This document shows positions 23,717-25,994 of a stretch of DNA of 25,994 nt, piece by piece. The notes beneath the pieces were generated by a model. The model did no database searches, was not told the DNA's origin, and worked only from the letters and a program-made list of their open reading frames with translations. The DNA comes from Saccoglossus kowalevskii (Eukaryota > Hemichordata > Enteropneusta > Harrimaniidae), in assembly GCF_000003605.2 (NCBI RefSeq), contig NW_003119459.1, positions 64,608-90,601 on the forward strand. Reading direction: 5' to 3'. The position numbers and the translations under genes are program-made. Positions within the stretch are counted from its first letter, which is position 1. Every line of letters starts with the position of its first letter.

Positions 23717-23799
23717 AGTATGCACTCAGACAGTACGCCGCACATCGACCTCAGATGCGCGTCGGTCGATACTCTCGGTGTACTGTCTTGGTGCATACT
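23717..23799. ncRNA. 83-nt microRNA-like hairpin (candidate)
   Basis: The outer stem pairs 23717-23736 with 23780-23799 over 20 positions. AGTATGCAC pairs with GTGCATACT and AGACAGTAC with GTACTGTCT; between them are one G-T wobble and one mismatch. It continues through GCCG (23737-23740) with CGGT (23776-23779), a small internal loop, and ATCGACC (23744-23750) with GGTCGAT (23764-23770), closing on a 13-nt loop. Flanking GGCTAT (23695-23700) and ATAGCC (23800-23805) could extend the base with a bulge. The length, near-perfect 20-24 bp arm and loop size suit a pre-microRNA. It matches no microRNA I know. A short inverted-repeat transposon relic is the alternative. The strand of transcription is unknown. 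Confidence 0.5.
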
Positions 23800-23805
23800 A
23801 TAGCC

Positions 23806-24619
23806 ATCGTTTGGAAAAATATATTGGTATATAAACGTTATACAGCAATCCATGACGCCATGTTGAATTGCATGAGGTCAAAATAGAAGATAGAAATAAT
23901 ATCAATGTTACCAACTTTCGACAATATTTGCATATTAAAAACTATGATCTTGTTCATATTGCAGCTGCAGGTACACCAAATGTAGCAGAAATAATTAAAA
24001 ATACTATCACAAAGACTAAATACCGACACTATAAAAGATATGAACCCATTTCTAGGTGTGTCTATGTGCACCCTTCTATAGATACTACAGCGTTGGTTTT
24101 CGGGCTCTTAGAGAACATGCTTCTAATTGCCACGTAGCGGCTTCATGTTCCTAACATTGTGTGTGATTCCGGTCACTGTTGATTGAAATGGGTCAATTCG
24201 TTAAATCCGAAAGCGTACTTTGGTTTCACATGATGACCTGGCTGCGCTTCATTATAAACATTCATAACAACTTTCGTCATTTCGTCGTCTGTTACAATTT
24301 CAGCAAACACGTCTGCTCTAGTTATTCTGTACTGTATAGTGTGTCTGAGTCGACATAGTACACGTACCCATGATTTTAAAATTCTATTTGTATGGCGTGA
24401 CTGCCAAAAATATATGCAATTGGATTACTGGCGCATTAGTGCGAAAGTGTTTGTGCTGGAAATACTTCAATCACAGACATTACGTGCATTATCCGGTATC
24501 GTTACATACTAATAGTATTACTATTATAATCTTATAGTCATCAAATGAAAAACTCATTCCAGCATACACTTTGCGCTGTGTGGCATTATCGGTTATTGCG
24601 GTGATCAACAAAAGCAACC
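23806..24619. other. Stretch without a supported gene
   Basis: The 89-codon plus-strand frame at 23868-24137 begins at a TTG rather than an ATG, overlaps a 77-codon minus-strand frame, and has no domain. No other structure was recognised. The 28-bp minisatellite to the right may extend back, more weakly, to about 24572. Confidence 0.6.
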
Positions 24620-24946
24620 ATTCTGGTTGTTGACAAATTACATTGTTTCTGCTAGTGTTGACCAGTGACACTGTTATTCCAGGTGTTAAGGCGCCACAAT
24701 TATTAGCATTGTTGACAAGCAGCACCACTGTTGTCAGTGTCGATAAAGAACAGCATTACCAATAGCGTTTACCAATGACGTCGTTGCTGTCAGTGTCAAG
24801 TGATACCATTTATGTCAGCGTTGACAAGTGAATGCTGCCAGTGTTGGTAACGAGCACCATTACAGCCAGTGTTAACCACTGACGCTGTTACCGCTTGTGT
24901 TGAGAAGTGACATATCGTTTCTGCCAGTATGACAATAGACATGTTA
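24620..24946. repeat. Degenerate 28-bp minisatellite, about 12 copies
   Basis: The anchor TGTTGAC and close variants recur at 24628, 24656, 24684, 24710, 24738, 24766, 24794, 24819, 24842, 24870, 24898 and about 24927. Most spacings are exactly 28 bp; the others are 23-29. The unit core is near CCAGTGTTGACAAGTGAC followed by ACTGTTATT-like sequence. Divergence between units is high, so the array is old, but the phase has been kept. The period is not a multiple of three and all frames are broken except a short minus-strand one (24489-24728). Confidence 0.9.
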
Positions 24947-25247
24947 CATTTGGTCATAGTACTTGATCACGACAAACTAATTAAGTGGGAATCGTGACAA
25001 GACTGTTATTTGTCTTGCAAGAAATTCTCTTTTGGAGGAAATTATATTAGTCCTGATTTTTGCTTTCAATTTCCAATGTAATTATATGAGAGTTAAGTCT
25101 TATTACAGCTTAGTTTGATGTGACATTTATTCACAGTGGTAATTATAGATGTAGACGACGCGGTTTGTAAAAATATATAGCTCACACCGAGTGTAATTTA
25201 TATAAGTTGTATATTTATGCGGTATATCTATAATGTGAAACGTACGC
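24947..25247. other. AT-rich stretch, nothing recognised
   Basis: About 300 bp between the minisatellite and the transposon-like element hold no open frame and no repeat that I can see. Confidence 0.7.
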
Positions 25248-25394
25248 CATGAGCGGATTTAGAGAGGGGCCGAGAGGGCACGGCCCCCCTATTTTCAACA
25301 ACCAACAGGGCTTCACGCCATCGGCGCTCGCCAACTTGGCCTAAGGCCAATTTATCGCCCCCCCCCCCTTTCCCAATTCCTAGATCCGCCCCTT
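25248..25394. mobile_element. Short non-autonomous DNA transposon (MITE), hAT-like ends
   Basis: The left end reads CATGAGCGGATTTAG and the right end, in reverse complement, AAGGGGCGGATCTAG; they share GCGGATYTAG. Both resemble the CAGGGGCGGATCCAG-type termini known from hAT/Tip100-like elements. The interior is GC-rich with nested stems: GGGGCCG (25266-25272) with CGGCCCC (25281-25287), and TTGGCCT/AGGCCAA (25336-25350). A C-run of 12 (about 25358-25368) lies near the right end. The element is far too short to encode a transposase. No clear 8-bp target duplication is visible, so the exact borders and the superfamily are inferred. The 64-codon minus-strand frame across it is incidental. Confidence 0.6.
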
Positions 25395-25994
25395 TACACG
25401 TTCTAATCAGATATATCAACAATATAATCAGCGTAAAAGATTAACTTACCATTTATTGATAGATCAATGTAATCCTTGTAAGATCCCGTATAAGATCACG
25501 TGTGAGGCGGACGGCGATTTAGTGAATTAAAATAGTTACCACAACTATTATTTAAACGCTGTATATCGACCTGGTTTACATCAACTATGTGTGAATATGT
25601 ATCTCAACTAATTAAGGTAGAGATGCAGTTTATTTGACTTGCTTTTTAATTGAGTAATTAGACAATGAAGATGGTATTATATATTCAACATGTTATATAT
25701 TTTCTGAAAGCTTATTATACAAACTTTATTATACAAACTCTGTCTTTATTTTAAATATCCAGAATGCGTTTTTGATTTTGGGTCAAAAATATGCTTTTTT
25801 GGACAAAAGTGGTTTAAAAAAATTAGCTCAAAAACTTCAAGTCCGTTTGTGGGTAAAATTACATCACTGGATACCTTAGTATACTACTAATTCAAATGCG
25901 TCCACTCATCTCTCTAACGGCTTTCAAAGTCGCACAGCATGACCTCAAAGTTCACTCTTTTCTATTTTTGCATAATTTATATATCCATGTTAAT
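25395..25994. other. AT-rich stretch without a supported gene
   Basis: No open frame above 60 codons. The only repeat seen is a perfect 14-bp tandem doubling, TTATTATACAAACT (25712-25725 and 25726-25739). The window ends inside unremarkable AT-rich DNA. Confidence 0.7.

Noticed and set aside
23868..24137. 89-codon plus-strand frame
   Set aside because: It starts at TTG, overlaps an antisense frame, and has no recognisable motif.

Overview
This window looks like gene-poor nuclear DNA of a eukaryote, most likely an invertebrate animal. It is AT-rich with no marked CpG depletion, and it carries microsatellites, degenerate minisatellites, short transposon-like pieces and retroelement-like tails. 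The species cannot be named from sequence alone. Nothing suggests bacterial gene organisation: there are no operons, no rRNA and no CRISPR array. None of the open frames over 60 codons shows a recognisable protein domain, and the longest are either chance frames or by-products of GC-rich tandem repeats. Short exons of a spliced gene cannot be excluded by eye, so the window may be an intergenic desert or the inside of a large intron.

Layout. Positions 1-250 hold a CATA/CAGA microsatellite followed directly by a strong GC-capped hairpin. Positions 250-8700 are mostly plain AT-rich DNA with a 70-nt hairpin (2063-2132) and a CpG-rich TATA/CCAAT-like spot (about 3270-3345). A C-rich low-complexity patch lies at 8701-8785. 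The most structured block is 10.58-12.11 kb. It holds two inverted arms built from a degenerate 10-11 bp CpG-containing unit, then a retroelement-like tail, then about 13 copies of a degenerate 21-bp minisatellite. A 29-bp tandem duplication lies at 12883. Positions 13-22.7 kb are again mostly featureless, with a small GC-rich repeat/hairpin at 16454-16517 and a possible tRNA-derived fragment near 20550.

The right end is denser: a LINE-like A-rich tail (22751-22850), a tRNA-like fragment on the minus strand (about 23573-23640), an 83-nt microRNA-like hairpin (23717-23799), a clear 28-bp minisatellite of about 12 copies (24620-24946), and a roughly 147-bp non-autonomous DNA transposon resembling hAT elements (25248-25394).

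There are no identified genes to assemble into a pathway. The best leads are the helically phased CpG repeat block at 10.58-12.11 kb and the microRNA-like hairpin at 23.7 kb.
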